Below, in pieces: positions 25,693 to 33,914 of a stretch of DNA of 64,000 nt. The DNA is from Bin87 sp026710825 (GTDB taxonomy: Bacteria; Chloroflexota; Dehalococcoidia; Lucifugimonadales; UBA3495): positions 1,488,001-1,552,000 of the forward strand of contig OZ247427.1 of assembly GCA_965232815.1 (NCBI GenBank), in the 5' to 3' direction. Position 1 is the first letter of the stretch. Every line of letters starts with the position of its first letter. The notes under the pieces were generated by a model that was not told the DNA's origin, searched no databases, and was given only the letters and a program-made list of their open reading frames with translations. Made by a program: the position numbers and the translations under genes.

Positions 25693-26436
25693 ATGGTTGA
25701 AGGTTTAGGTCTGTCTGGTGCCGACGAGGATCAAACGATCATTGAAGAGGTGCGTAAGCACTATCAAGAAAATAGCGCGCCTTACTACTTGTCGGGGCTA
25801 GGCGAGTTTTGCCGTTTGCATGGGATCGAAATCCCGACAGGGATGAAGTTAAAAGACTTTGTGACGCGCCGGTTCGGCGACAGTTTGTTCGTTGTGCAAG
25901 ACCCGGAAGTGCCAGCGAAAATCGCAATAGCTATCCCGGAGCAAAAAGAGCGGGTAGCGCAATTCTTAGCCCAACAAACTCCCGTAGGACTGGACCGATC
26001 TGATGTGGATTTCAGTCGCTTGCCGTTTGCGCTCATCGCAGCGTTCTGTCTGGTTGCGGACTCCAACGTTGGGGTGTATTTTCGAACTGAGCGGCCTTTT
26101 CGCTATGTTACCGCGGAGGCGGCCCCAAGCCATTTGTACATCGAGATTGATGCTAGATTTCGCCCCACGCAGGCCGGAGCATTGTCTTTCCGCAATCTTT
26201 CTGCGGACGAAAGACGAGCTATCCATCAACGCATCTCTGAATGGGCACTAGACAAGAAGATTGACCTCAAGTCTTTTTACTACGACAGAACACCGAAACT
26301 TGCCGGTCAAAGGACGAGTTTTGCGACGGCATCAACGAACGCGTTACAAAGGCTCGTGGAGGCTCAAGAGCCAAGGTTGCAGAGTCAGATTCGTATCCCT
26401 GGCGATATAGCGATGGCACTCATGAAACTATCGTAG
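25693..26436 (+). CDS. Unknown protein, first gene of a low-GC two-gene unit
   Basis: A 247-residue soluble protein I cannot assign. Residues about 20-95 (YYLSGLGEFCRLHGIEIPTG, LKDFVTRRFGDSLFVV) have the helix-helix-wing look of a small winged-helix such as an OST-HTH/LOTUS-type RNA-binding domain; this is a weak, by-eye match. The middle (FALIAAFCLVADSNVGVYFRT) could be a buried helix. Strong ribosome binding site. Codon and base use are clearly less GC-rich than in the flanking genes. The next gene starts six bases after its stop, so the two are surely co-transcribed. Confidence 0.7.
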   Translation: MVEGLGLSGADEDQTIIEEVRKHYQENSAPYYLSGLGEFCRLHGIEIPTGMKLKDFVTRRFGDSLFVVQDPEVPAKIAIAIPEQKERVAQFLAQQTPVGLDRSDVDFSRLPFALIAAFCLVADSNVGVYFRTERPFRYVTAEAAPSHLYIEIDARFRPTQAGALSFRNLSADERRAIHQRISEWALDKKIDLKSFYYDRTPKLAGQRTSFATASTNALQRLVEAQEPRLQSQIRIPGDIAMALMKLS

Positions 26437-26442
26437 CTCAAC

Positions 26443-27492
26443 ATGCCCAGAAAAAAACGCAAGAAGAAGAGTCCGCCTGTAAATCCAGGGCAAGGTAAAG
26501 ACTTTGTTGTCTTAGCGGGCTTACCTAGGGATCCACTGAAAAGGGTGCTTGGCATCCTCGATAGGGACACATCGACAATCTCTGCGCATTTCGTGGGCGC
26601 GCCTTCTAAAACGAATGATCGCTCAGACCTCTACGGTGCACCTACGTTGACGGAACTACGCAAAATGTTAGCAGTTTGTGTAAGCGGCAAAGCTCGCGAA
26701 TGGACATTCCCACCACGACGGATAATCGTTCTTTACGTGCCATCGATAGATTCACCACGATTGATAGATGCACTAGGTTTGGCGTGCCATATGCAGCGGT
26801 TGGTCCCTCCAACTGGTCATCCATGGCACGTAGAAGGTATCAGTTGGAGACACGACAACAGCATTGTCAAGGAAGCCGTCTACAACTCTCTCAATGAAGC
26901 GTACCGCTTCACGAACGCTTTGAAAAACGAAGTTACCGACAAACGTATCAGTGCGCTCACGTTACCGGCGCGCAATTTTTATTTCCCTTCCGACGAAACT
27001 ACCATAGAACACACGTACCGAGATTTGCTACGTGATAATAGCCGATTGGATGAAATGAGGAATAGCTTGATGCCTACTAGGTTCACTCGGGATGAACTCC
27101 CGCAGCAAGCATTCAAAAGCAGCCAACAAGCTGATACGTTTTATCAAGATCGGCGAGGAAGGATATTCCCGCCAGATAGACACGGTTTCAGCAGGTATCC
27201 TGGTGAGCAAGGTGAGGTTGAATCCGACCCTTGGCGCTCCGCAAAGCTAATTCTCGAACAACGATACAGATTTGGTGTCGCAGTACGCGACGGTAATCAG
27301 CACTACGACGTGCAGTATGCTAAGCCTCAACGGCTCCGGCAGGAAGTCATGTACTGTGCCGCCGCCGGCGGCGAGGTATGGGTTACGGGCTCCCACGCCA
27401 ACGTGGGCGTCAACGATTCCATATGGGCACCCGATGGCACGAAAAAGGCCAAGCCCCCAATCTCGGAGACCCGGCCTGTTTACAATGATTAG
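26443..27492 (+). CDS. Unknown protein, second gene of a low-GC two-gene unit
   Basis: A 349-residue soluble protein with a very basic start (MPRKKRKKKSPP), which could touch nucleic acid. Residues 18-45 (DFVVLAGLPRDPLKRVLGIL) look like an alternating strand-helix pattern. A middle part is rich in charged residues, and the C-terminal 60 residues hold a Gly-rich stretch (YCAAAGGEVWVTGSHANVGV). No family is recognised. There is no clear ribosome binding site; translation probably depends on the upstream gene, six bases away. The pair sits next to a decayed hicB gene in a low-GC patch, a setting typical of defence or toxin-antitoxin cargo. Confidence 0.7.
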   Translation: MPRKKRKKKSPPVNPGQGKDFVVLAGLPRDPLKRVLGILDRDTSTISAHFVGAPSKTNDRSDLYGAPTLTELRKMLAVCVSGKAREWTFPPRRIIVLYVPSIDSPRLIDALGLACHMQRLVPPTGHPWHVEGISWRHDNSIVKEAVYNSLNEAYRFTNALKNEVTDKRISALTLPARNFYFPSDETTIEHTYRDLLRDNSRLDEMRNSLMPTRFTRDELPQQAFKSSQQADTFYQDRRGRIFPPDRHGFSRYPGEQGEVESDPWRSAKLILEQRYRFGVAVRDGNQHYDVQYAKPQRLRQEVMYCAAAGGEVWVTGSHANVGVNDSIWAPDGTKKAKPPISETRPVYND

Positions 27493-27845
27493 GGGCATAT
27501 AACCCGCCCCTCAATCTTACCGTGCCAATCGATCGATGGGAGTGTTCACTCAGGCGGCCCGACTATCCCTAACTTAGTCGATAACAGCCGTCGGCCATAT
27601 TTTCGATGACCTAGACTGAGAGTCTCGCAAGATCGCCTATTCCTCTGGGTATCCCTCCCGGGGGCATCTGAATCCCCCAAGTCGACACGAGTGTTCCTAG
27701 CATCGTGGTTGGCTTATCTAATACTATACAACGGACCCCGTCAACGTCAAGCGACGCGGCGCACAGGTATAACCGTTCAGCCACCAAACTCCTCTCCCTC
27801 ACCGTGTACAATGCGCGCATCCAACCTAGGTAGGGGGCGATTCGC
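27493..27845. other. Intergenic stretch, no gene seen
   Basis: No supported gene. A minus-strand open frame (27611-27892) contains a protein-like string (SLDVDGVRCIVLDKPTTMLG), but it lacks a start signal and a known relative, so I do not call it; it could be a relic. Confidence 0.4.
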
Positions 27846-29399
27846 ATGAGGTATGACCATATTGTTGTTGGGGGCGGGACGGCCGGGTGCATTGTGGCGG
27901 CGCGGCTCTCGGAGGATCCGGAGCGGTCGGTGCTGCTGCTGGAGGCGGGGCCTGACTATCCCGATTTCGACCACCTGCCCGAGATGCTCAAGCTGGGCTG
28001 GGGCACCGTGAACCTGGAGGCCCGCGCCGCCGGTTCGCCCTTCAACTGGTCCTTCACCGGCATCGGCACTCCCGAGCAGGGCGAGCCCATGCCCGTGCCG
28101 CGCGGCCGCGTGTTGGGGGGCTCCAGCGCCATCAACGGCCAGACCTTCATCCGCGGCGCCCCTGAGGACTACGACACCTGGGAGTCGTTTGGCAACGAAG
28201 GCTGGGGCTACGTGAACTGCCTGCCCTACTTCCGCCGGCTGGAGAACGACGCCGACTTTCACGACGACTTCCACGGCACCGACGGGCCCGTGCCGGTGCG
28301 CCATCACCAGCGCGAGACCTGGCCGCCGTCGCAGGAGGCCTTCTTCCAGGCCGCCACCGGCATCGGCTACCCGTTCCATCCCGACGTGAACAATCCGGAG
28401 GCCACCGGCGTCAGCCTGCGCGCCGAGAACAACATCGACGGCGTGCGCATGAGCATGGCGCTGTGCTACGTCGACATGGCGCGCCACCGCCTGAACCTGA
28501 CCATCCGGCCCAACGCGCAGGCCCGGCGCATCGTGCTGGACCGTGATTCAACGGGTGCACCGCGGGCGACGGGGATCGAGGTCGAGAGCGGCGGCGAGAC
28601 GTTCGTCGTGGAGGGCGACGAGATCATCCTGTGCACCGGCGCCGTCGGCTCCCCGCAGTTGCTGATGCTGTCGGGCATCGGCCCCGCCGACCAGCTTCGC
28701 GCCCACGGCATCCCAGTGGTGGTGGAGTCGCCGGGCGTCGGCCAGAACATGCGCGACCATCCCAACGTGTCGGTGCGCTACATGGTCAAGGAGGGCGTTC
28801 CGCAGGACCCCAACGGCATGCGGGCCCTGCGCCTGCGCTATACCGCGACCAGCTCGGATACGCCCAACGACATGATCCTGTCGCCGGCGTCGCTCAACAC
28901 CGTCGTGCGGGACGACAACCCGGCCCACACCGTCAACTGCGGGCTGTACCTGGCGGCCGGCAAGGGCGAGTTGCGGCTGGAGTCCGCCGATCCGCACGTG
29001 CAGCCCAGCATGGACTACCGCTACCTGGATGAGGACTGGGACCGCCAGCGGCTGCGGGAGGCCGTGCGACTCTGCGTGTCGCTGCTGCAGCACAGCGCCT
29101 ACGACGACATCATCGACGAGATAACTGCGCCCACGGCGGTCGATTTGGAGAGCAATGAGACGCTGGACGCGTGGCTGCGCCGCAACATCAGCACGTCGTA
29201 TCACATCTCCGGCACCTGCAAGATGGGGCCGGACGACGATGCGATGGCCGTGGTTGACACCCAGTTGCGCGTGCGTGGTGTCGCCGGACTGCGGGTGGCG
29301 GATGCGTCGATCATGCCCGACGTGGTGCGGGCCAACACCAACGTCACCACCATGATGATCGCTGAACGCGTCTCCGACTTCATTAAGGAAGGGAAGTAG
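27846..29399 (+). CDS. GMC family oxidoreductase (choline dehydrogenase-like)
   Basis: A 517-residue FAD enzyme that oxidises an alcohol group. Seen: FAD fold VVGGGTAGCIVAARLSEDP, the GMC signature PRGRVLGGSSAINGQTFIRG, a second signature GSPQLLMLSGIGP, and the C-terminal catalytic pair region (SYHISGTCKMG and RANTNVTTMMIAERVSD), which gives His and Asn as in choline oxidase-type members. No signal peptide. The stop overlaps the end of the convergent CYTH gene by 17 bases. The substrate is not predictable; such genes are often multiplied in genomes that use unusual alcohols. Confidence 0.9.
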   Translation: MRYDHIVVGGGTAGCIVAARLSEDPERSVLLLEAGPDYPDFDHLPEMLKLGWGTVNLEARAAGSPFNWSFTGIGTPEQGEPMPVPRGRVLGGSSAINGQTFIRGAPEDYDTWESFGNEGWGYVNCLPYFRRLENDADFHDDFHGTDGPVPVRHHQRETWPPSQEAFFQAATGIGYPFHPDVNNPEATGVSLRAENNIDGVRMSMALCYVDMARHRLNLTIRPNAQARRIVLDRDSTGAPRATGIEVESGGETFVVEGDEIILCTGAVGSPQLLMLSGIGPADQLRAHGIPVVVESPGVGQNMRDHPNVSVRYMVKEGVPQDPNGMRALRLRYTATSSDTPNDMILSPASLNTVVRDDNPAHTVNCGLYLAAGKGELRLESADPHVQPSMDYRYLDEDWDRQRLREAVRLCVSLLQHSAYDDIIDEITAPTAVDLESNETLDAWLRRNISTSYHISGTCKMGPDDDAMAVVDTQLRVRGVAGLRVADASIMPDVVRANTNVTTMMIAERVSDFIKEGK

Positions 29400-29919
29400 T
29401 AGCGGTGACCAGGTCCTCGTTGGAGCCGACGATGTAATCGCCGAGGCACGGTGCGAAGAGGCGTTGATACTCGATGATCTGGAGGTCTATGTCGCGGCCA
29501 TCCTGCGCCTGGACCTCCACCTCGAGGATTTGACCGACGCCTTCCACCGTGTCCAGGTTGAATACGACGTTGTCCTTGCGCCACAGTTCCCGCTGCTTGC
29601 GGACGACGGCGCTGATACCGAGGGCGGCTTCCAGCACGTCTCTCATCAGCGGATCATCGGTTGATGCCGTTTGGAATCGGCTGGTGCGAGCGCCCCTGTC
29701 CTGGCCCTCGCAGTAGTAGATCAGTTCACCCCTGCCGTGTTCGATGCGGAGCTTGAGCCGGCGGGTGGCGCCGTCGGCATCCCCGGGCGGCAGGCGGTAG
29801 TAGTGGTCCACCTGCTCCTTGACCTCGACGAACGCCGCGCCGTGGTCGCGGAGCAGCCGGCGGGCGGTGGCGAAATCGTTGCAGTACGCCTTCAGTTCCC
29901 GGTTGAGTCGCAAATTCAC
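29383..29919 (-). CDS. CYTH domain protein (class IV adenylate cyclase / triphosphatase-like)
   Basis: A 178-residue CYTH protein. The N-terminal RELKAYCNDF corresponds to the ExK-type motif, and the strand pattern continues with YYRLPPG, RRLKLRIEHG, ELIYYCEGQDRG, RTSRFQ and ILEVEVQAQD, where acidic and basic residues line the tunnel that binds a triphosphate. Relatives make cAMP or hydrolyse triphosphates; bacterial members of this subtype are mostly uncharacterised. The start is GTG at 29919, and this GTG overlaps the TGA stop of the epimerase gene (GTGA), a classic sign of coupled translation. The open frame upstream of the GTG is only a shadow of the epimerase. Confidence 0.85.
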   Translation of the reverse strand: MNLRLNRELKAYCNDFATARRLLRDHGAAFVEVKEQVDHYYRLPPGDADGATRRLKLRIEHGRGELIYYCEGQDRGARTSRFQTASTDDPLMRDVLEAALGISAVVRKQRELWRKDNVVFNLDTVEGVGQILEVEVQAQDGRDIDLQIIEYQRLFAPCLGDYIVGSNEDLVTATTSLP

Positions 29920-30815
29920 AGGTCCGGCGCGTCGGCTCTCAGCGCGGCGATGCCTTCCGCCAGGCTCGGGTGCTCCAGGTTCAGCCGGCGCATGGACTCC
30001 CGGCAATCCAAACCCAACCGGTCCGGACGGGTTAATGCTCCGGCGCGCGCCTGGGCATCCGCATCCATCGGTTGCACCAGGTTGGCGTCCAGATCGAACG
30101 TGTTGGCGATGGCGGAGGCGAAGTCGTACATGCTGACCCAATCGCGGCCGGCCACGTGCAGGATGCCCGGGTGTCCGCGTTCGACCAGCAGCGCGATGCC
30201 GTCGACGAGATGCTCGACGTACACGGGGGTTCGGAGCACGTCGGCGGGCGCGCGGTAGGGCCGGCCGTTGCGCAGGTTCTCGATGAGCGACGGGGCGAAG
30301 TTGCCTTTGCCCGGATGGGGCCAGCCGTAGACGATGCTGGTGCGCACGATGCTCCAGGATGCGGCCTCCCAGACCACCTCCTGCTCGGCCTCCCATTTGG
30401 TCCGGCCGTAGTGGGTCGTGGGCCGCGGAGTTTCATCCTCGCGGTAGAATCCGCGCTCGCCGTCGAACACGCACTCGGTGGACACGAAGATCAAGTGCGC
30501 GCCGTGCTGCTCACAGAGTCGCGCAATGGTGGACGTCGCGGCCACGTTGATCGCGGTGGCGCGCTGGGGGTCGCGCTCCGCCGCGCCGATGTCGGCGATG
30601 GCGGCAAGATGGACCACCGCCTCGGGCCGGGTGTGCTCGAACAGTCGCTCCACCGCGGCGGTGTCCGTAAGTTCGACCTGGTGCCACGCGTTGCCATCGT
30701 CGGCGGGCGGCTGGGACCCGAAGGTGCCGGCCACCTCGTGCTCCGGCGACGCGCCGAGGCGTCGCATGACGTACCGCCCGATGAAACCGCTGGCTCCGAT
30801 TACCAATACCCGCAA
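29916..30815 (-). CDS. NAD-dependent epimerase/reductase, RmlD-like extended SDR
   Basis: A 299-residue extended short-chain dehydrogenase. Seen: GASGFIG (residues 7-13) for NAD(P) binding, VVHLAAIADIGAAERDP, FVSTECVFDGERGFYRE and the catalytic YxxxK (Y136, K140, in THYGRTKWEAEQ). This pattern is closest to dTDP-4-dehydrorhamnose reductase (RmlD) and related sugar nucleotide enzymes. No other rhamnose genes are near. It runs into the CYTH gene with a four-base overlap. Confidence 0.85.
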   Translation of the reverse strand: MRVLVIGASGFIGRYVMRRLGASPEHEVAGTFGSQPPADDGNAWHQVELTDTAAVERLFEHTRPEAVVHLAAIADIGAAERDPQRATAINVAATSTIARLCEQHGAHLIFVSTECVFDGERGFYREDETPRPTTHYGRTKWEAEQEVVWEAASWSIVRTSIVYGWPHPGKGNFAPSLIENLRNGRPYRAPADVLRTPVYVEHLVDGIALLVERGHPGILHVAGRDWVSMYDFASAIANTFDLDANLVQPMDADAQARAGALTRPDRLGLDCRESMRRLNLEHPSLAEGIAALRADAPDL

Positions 30816-30846
30816 AATCCACCTGCCTGATGCCGGTTCGTGGCGG

Positions 30847-31605
30847 TCATTCGCCCCGCAGTCGCCGGATCTGGTCTTCCAATTCTCGGACCCTGGTTTC
30901 GGCCTGGATCCGGGCCTCCCGTTCCTGATTCAGCGCTTCTCGCTCCCGGGTCAACGCCTCGCTTTCCCGGGCGAAGGCTTGCCGTAACGATTCGAAGGTG
31001 GCGACGGGTTCTCCACTGGTCGGGTCGTACCAGACCAGATGCCCGTCGACCCAGCGCACATCAACATTCAGGATGGCGCTGTGCCCCTGCACGCTGCCGT
31101 CGGGCAGTTCATCAATCGGTATGGGTTCGTATTGTCCGCCCACCAACCGGTCGCCGGCCAAACGGGCGCCGTGGTATGCGCCGGTCTCGTCGAAGCGCCA
31201 GTATTCAGGAATATCCAGGGCCGCGTAGGTGATTCGCTTATCCACGGCGTCCCTGCGCCCGGTTGACTCCGATGCCACTTCCAACACGAAGTCGGGCGGC
31301 TTGCCTTGCTCCGCGATGACGTAGCCGTTGCGGGCGCGGAAGACATCTGGGTAGGCGTTAAAGGAGACCAGCATGTCAGGGTAGGGCACGCCGGTCATGT
31401 CGGCGAGTTGGGCGGGCAGAACCGTCGTGAGGTAGCGATCGCCACCCATCACGGTGGTGTCAAGGTTTCCGAGATATTGGGCCAGGAAATGTGCGCTGCC
31501 GGTGATCGTGAGATGGTCGAATACGGTCATCTTCTCGTCGGGGATAAAGGGCGTGTCCGGCAGTGGGTAAGTGGGGAGAGATTTGGGTGATTTGGCGGTG
31601 GTCAT
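30847..31605 (-). CDS. Uma2 family (DUF820) putative nuclease with coiled-coil tail
   Basis: A 252-residue protein of the Uma2/DUF820 group, a PD-(D/E)XK-type nuclease fold. Seen: PYPDMLVSF and PPDFVLEVASEST, which hold the acidic metal residues, a lysine-containing helix (DAVDKRITYAALDIPEYWRF), and a C-terminal coiled coil from about residue 205 (Glu/Arg-rich, ending QIRRLRGE). GAGG lies before the ATG, and a TATAAT lies on the minus strand at plus 31668-31673. Role unknown; the family is often linked with mobile or defence-like cargo, but direct proof is lacking. Confidence 0.85.
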   Translation of the reverse strand: MTTAKSPKSLPTYPLPDTPFIPDEKMTVFDHLTITGSAHFLAQYLGNLDTTVMGGDRYLTTVLPAQLADMTGVPYPDMLVSFNAYPDVFRARNGYVIAEQGKPPDFVLEVASESTGRRDAVDKRITYAALDIPEYWRFDETGAYHGARLAGDRLVGGQYEPIPIDELPDGSVQGHSAILNVDVRWVDGHLVWYDPTSGEPVATFESLRQAFARESEALTREREALNQEREARIQAETRVRELEDQIRRLRGE

Positions 31606-31667
31606 GCTGAGCCTCGCCGGGTTTAGGTGAGTATGCGGTCGGCCCGCTATGCGGCAGGCGTGATCGA

Positions 31668-31673
31668 ATTATA
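31668..31673 (-). promoter_or_regulatory. Likely -10 box of the Uma2 gene
   Basis: A perfect TATAAT on the minus strand, about 62 bases upstream of the ATG at 31605. No certain -35 box was found. Confidence 0.45.
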
Positions 31674-31728
31674 CCCCGCGCCGGGGCAATATCGACCGAG
31701 CAGGCGGCCGCAAGTGCGCCAGTCGGGT

Positions 31729-32883
31729 TTACGCGTACAGCCGGTTCAGGTTGGCGTACCGGTCGGGGTCGAGGTCCCTGCCCGCCAGGGCGGGATGGTC
31801 GTGGCCGTAACGGTGGGCGCGGAACACGGAGTTGGCGAGACCGGAGACGGAACCGCCGACGCCGAAACCGCTCTGTCCCAGGAACGGGTTGATGTACTCC
31901 CAGGCGATTTCCCCGACCGGCGTCACCTCGAAGATGCGGCCCGGCGCTCCCTCGCAGATGAGCGTGTTGCCGTTGGGCAGGCGTTCGGCGCCGCTGATGT
32001 GATAGCTGTAGAAGGAAATGGGAGGGTCGCCCCGGTATTGCCAGGCAACTTCGTTTGTTGACGGATTGACCTCGATCACCCGCGAGTGGGTGACCCCGCG
32101 CTTGTGTGGCCCGTTGTCGAAAAGGAGCACGTTTCCGTTGGCGAGCATGGTGGGGTGATGCTGGTGCGAGATATTGCCGCGCCCCCACTTCCAGGTGAAC
32201 TCGCCGCTGGCCTTGTCAACGATGCCGATGGTGTCGGTCTGGCGGAAACTGACCAGCAGGTCGCCATCGTGGGTGACGTTGAGGGCGTTCTGGTGCGTCC
32301 ACTCCTCGCGGCCTTCCAGGAAGCAGATGCGGTCCTCATCGAAATCGAGGTGGTCCCATGATGTCCATTCGTACACCACGTCGCCGGCGGGAGTGATCTC
32401 CCGTACGACGTCGCCCAGCATGCCGCCGCTCTCGTCGTCATCGTGCCCGCCCTTGACCCGCTGCGAGATTTCCTCGGGGATCAGTTCCCACGTCAGCACG
32501 AGGGTGTTGCCGTTGGGCAGACGCTCGAAGTCGTGGTGCAGCAGGGGGTACCGGTATTCCCAGACCACGTTGCTGTCCCAGTCAAGTTCGAGGATGGCGC
32601 CGGCCACCGTCCGGCCCCCGCGAGGCAGCAGTTCCATCTCCGGACGTTCCAGGAACGAGGTTTCCTCCGCCGCCGGGCCGGTGCGCAACAGCAGGTTGCC
32701 GTTGGGCAGCAGGTACGAATAACCGATGCCCTGGCTGGAACGCCACGTGTGGCAGATGCGTCCTTCCATGTCGATGAGACGCGATTCCTGCCCGTTGAGG
32801 TTGGTCACGAGGGTGTAGCCGCGATAGGCCTGCTGGGGCGTGTAGTGAATGAGACCATTCGGATTGTTTTTGGACCAACCCAT
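31729..32883 (-). CDS. Arylsulfotransferase (ASST)-like beta-propeller protein
   Basis: A 384-residue protein related to PAPS-independent arylsulfate sulfotransferases, which move a sulfate between phenols. Repeated LPNGNTL blades make a propeller. The region ISHQHHPTMLANGNVLLFDNG carries the histidines expected at the active site. There is no signal peptide, whereas many ASSTs are exported. I start at 32883 (MGWSKNNP), with GGAG seven bases upstream; the much longer frame reaching 34539 is antisense to the next genes. It is divergent from the racemase-like gene across a 75-base gap. Confidence 0.8.
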   Translation of the reverse strand: MGWSKNNPNGLIHYTPQQAYRGYTLVTNLNGQESRLIDMEGRICHTWRSSQGIGYSYLLPNGNLLLRTGPAAEETSFLERPEMELLPRGGRTVAGAILELDWDSNVVWEYRYPLLHHDFERLPNGNTLVLTWELIPEEISQRVKGGHDDDESGGMLGDVVREITPAGDVVYEWTSWDHLDFDEDRICFLEGREEWTHQNALNVTHDGDLLVSFRQTDTIGIVDKASGEFTWKWGRGNISHQHHPTMLANGNVLLFDNGPHKRGVTHSRVIEVNPSTNEVAWQYRGDPPISFYSYHISGAERLPNGNTLICEGAPGRIFEVTPVGEIAWEYINPFLGQSGFGVGGSVSGLANSVFRAHRYGHDHPALAGRDLDPDRYANLNRLYA

Positions 32884-32923
32884 GCTGTGGCTCCTTCGGC
32901 GTATTTGGCGCAGGTGGGGATTG

Positions 32924-32929
32924 TATAAT
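32924..32929 (+). promoter_or_regulatory. Likely -10 box of the racemase-like gene
   Basis: TATAAT lies 29 bases before the ATG at 32959, in the 75-base gap shared with the divergent ASST-like gene. GGAG (32947-32950) gives the ribosome binding site. Confidence 0.5.
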
Positions 32930-32958
32930 ACGCGGAACGTTGTACTGGAGTGAGGATA

Positions 32959-33783
32959 ATGGCAGATCTGACCCAAACGCGCCGCATCGGGGCCCTGGTG
33001 CCCGCCACCAACCCGGTGGTTGAACCCGACTTCTACCGGGTGGTGCCGCCGGAGATAACCGTGCACTTCGAGCGCATGTGGAATGGCGCGTGGGGTGGAC
33101 AGCCGGACACCTCCGCCGAGTCCGGACACCGGCTCAGCATGAGCAGCGCGGAGGCCAACGAGGTCGAAACGGCGCTGTTCGGATTCGACATCACCAAGAT
33201 GAACGACGACGTGGCCCGGGGCGCCAGCGCGCTGTCCAACATCGGCCCCGACGTGCTGGTGTACGCCTGCACCTCCGGCACGTGGCACAAGGGATACATG
33301 GCCTACGACCAGTCGATGGCAAAACTGATGGAGGAATCCAGCGGGATAGAGTCGATAACCGCCGTGGGTTCGTGCATCGCGGCGATGCGGCACGTGGGCA
33401 GCCGCAAGTTGAGCATCGCCGGCCCGTACCGCAACTATCATCTGCGGAACCGTCTGAAGCCGCTGATGGAGGAGGCGGGATTCGAGGTCCTGAGCGCGGA
33501 CGGCGCGCCGTGGATGGAGGACTCCATGAACCCTCGCGAGATCGATATGGACACTCCTCAGGCCATCATCGATTTCGCTGCGGACGTTGCCCAGGATGAT
33601 GCCGATACCATCTTCCTCCCCGGGACGGCGTGGCGCGCGCTGGATGCTGCCGAGGAACTGGAGCAGCGGCTGGGCAAGACTGTGATCACGGTGAACCAGG
33701 CCACCATCTGGATGGCCCTGCGGCGGCTGGGGTGGACGAAACCGATTGACGGGTTTGGCAGCCTGCTGCGGAATTTGGAGTAA
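32959..33783 (+). CDS. Maleate isomerase / Asp-Glu racemase superfamily enzyme
   Basis: A 274-residue protein with the two-domain fold of maleate cis-trans isomerase and arylmalonate decarboxylase. Seen: IGALVPATNPVVEPDFYRV, the first active-site cysteine at C104 (VYACTSGT), and PGTAWRALDAAEEL, where the second cysteine would stand; position 222 is Gly instead. So one of the two usual catalytic cysteines is absent. I use the ATG at 32959, spaced eight bases from GGAG, and not the GTG at 32950. It probably isomerises, racemises or decarboxylates a dicarboxylic acid. The following TPP gene is convergent. Confidence 0.82.
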   Translation: MADLTQTRRIGALVPATNPVVEPDFYRVVPPEITVHFERMWNGAWGGQPDTSAESGHRLSMSSAEANEVETALFGFDITKMNDDVARGASALSNIGPDVLVYACTSGTWHKGYMAYDQSMAKLMEESSGIESITAVGSCIAAMRHVGSRKLSIAGPYRNYHLRNRLKPLMEEAGFEVLSADGAPWMEDSMNPREIDMDTPQAIIDFAADVAQDDADTIFLPGTAWRALDAAEELEQRLGKTVITVNQATIWMALRRLGWTKPIDGFGSLLRNLE

Positions 33784-33914
33784 TCGACGGGTTGGAGCGT
33801 CTGTCCGCCGAGCCCGGCGGATCCTGCCTGGTATCCGGGCCGGTCGGCGCTGGATTTCTGGATGTTGCGCGCATGGTCGGCAGGGCGCGCGCCGTTGGGT
33901 TCGTCTCCGGTTGC

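Noticed and set aside
27611..27892. Minus-strand frame before the GMC oxidoreductase
   Set aside because: No start signal, overlaps the GMC start, and no relative recognised.
29383..30396. 337-codon version of the CYTH protein
   Set aside because: The extra N-terminal part is an out-of-frame reading of the epimerase gene; the GTG at 29919 with GTGA overlap is a better start.
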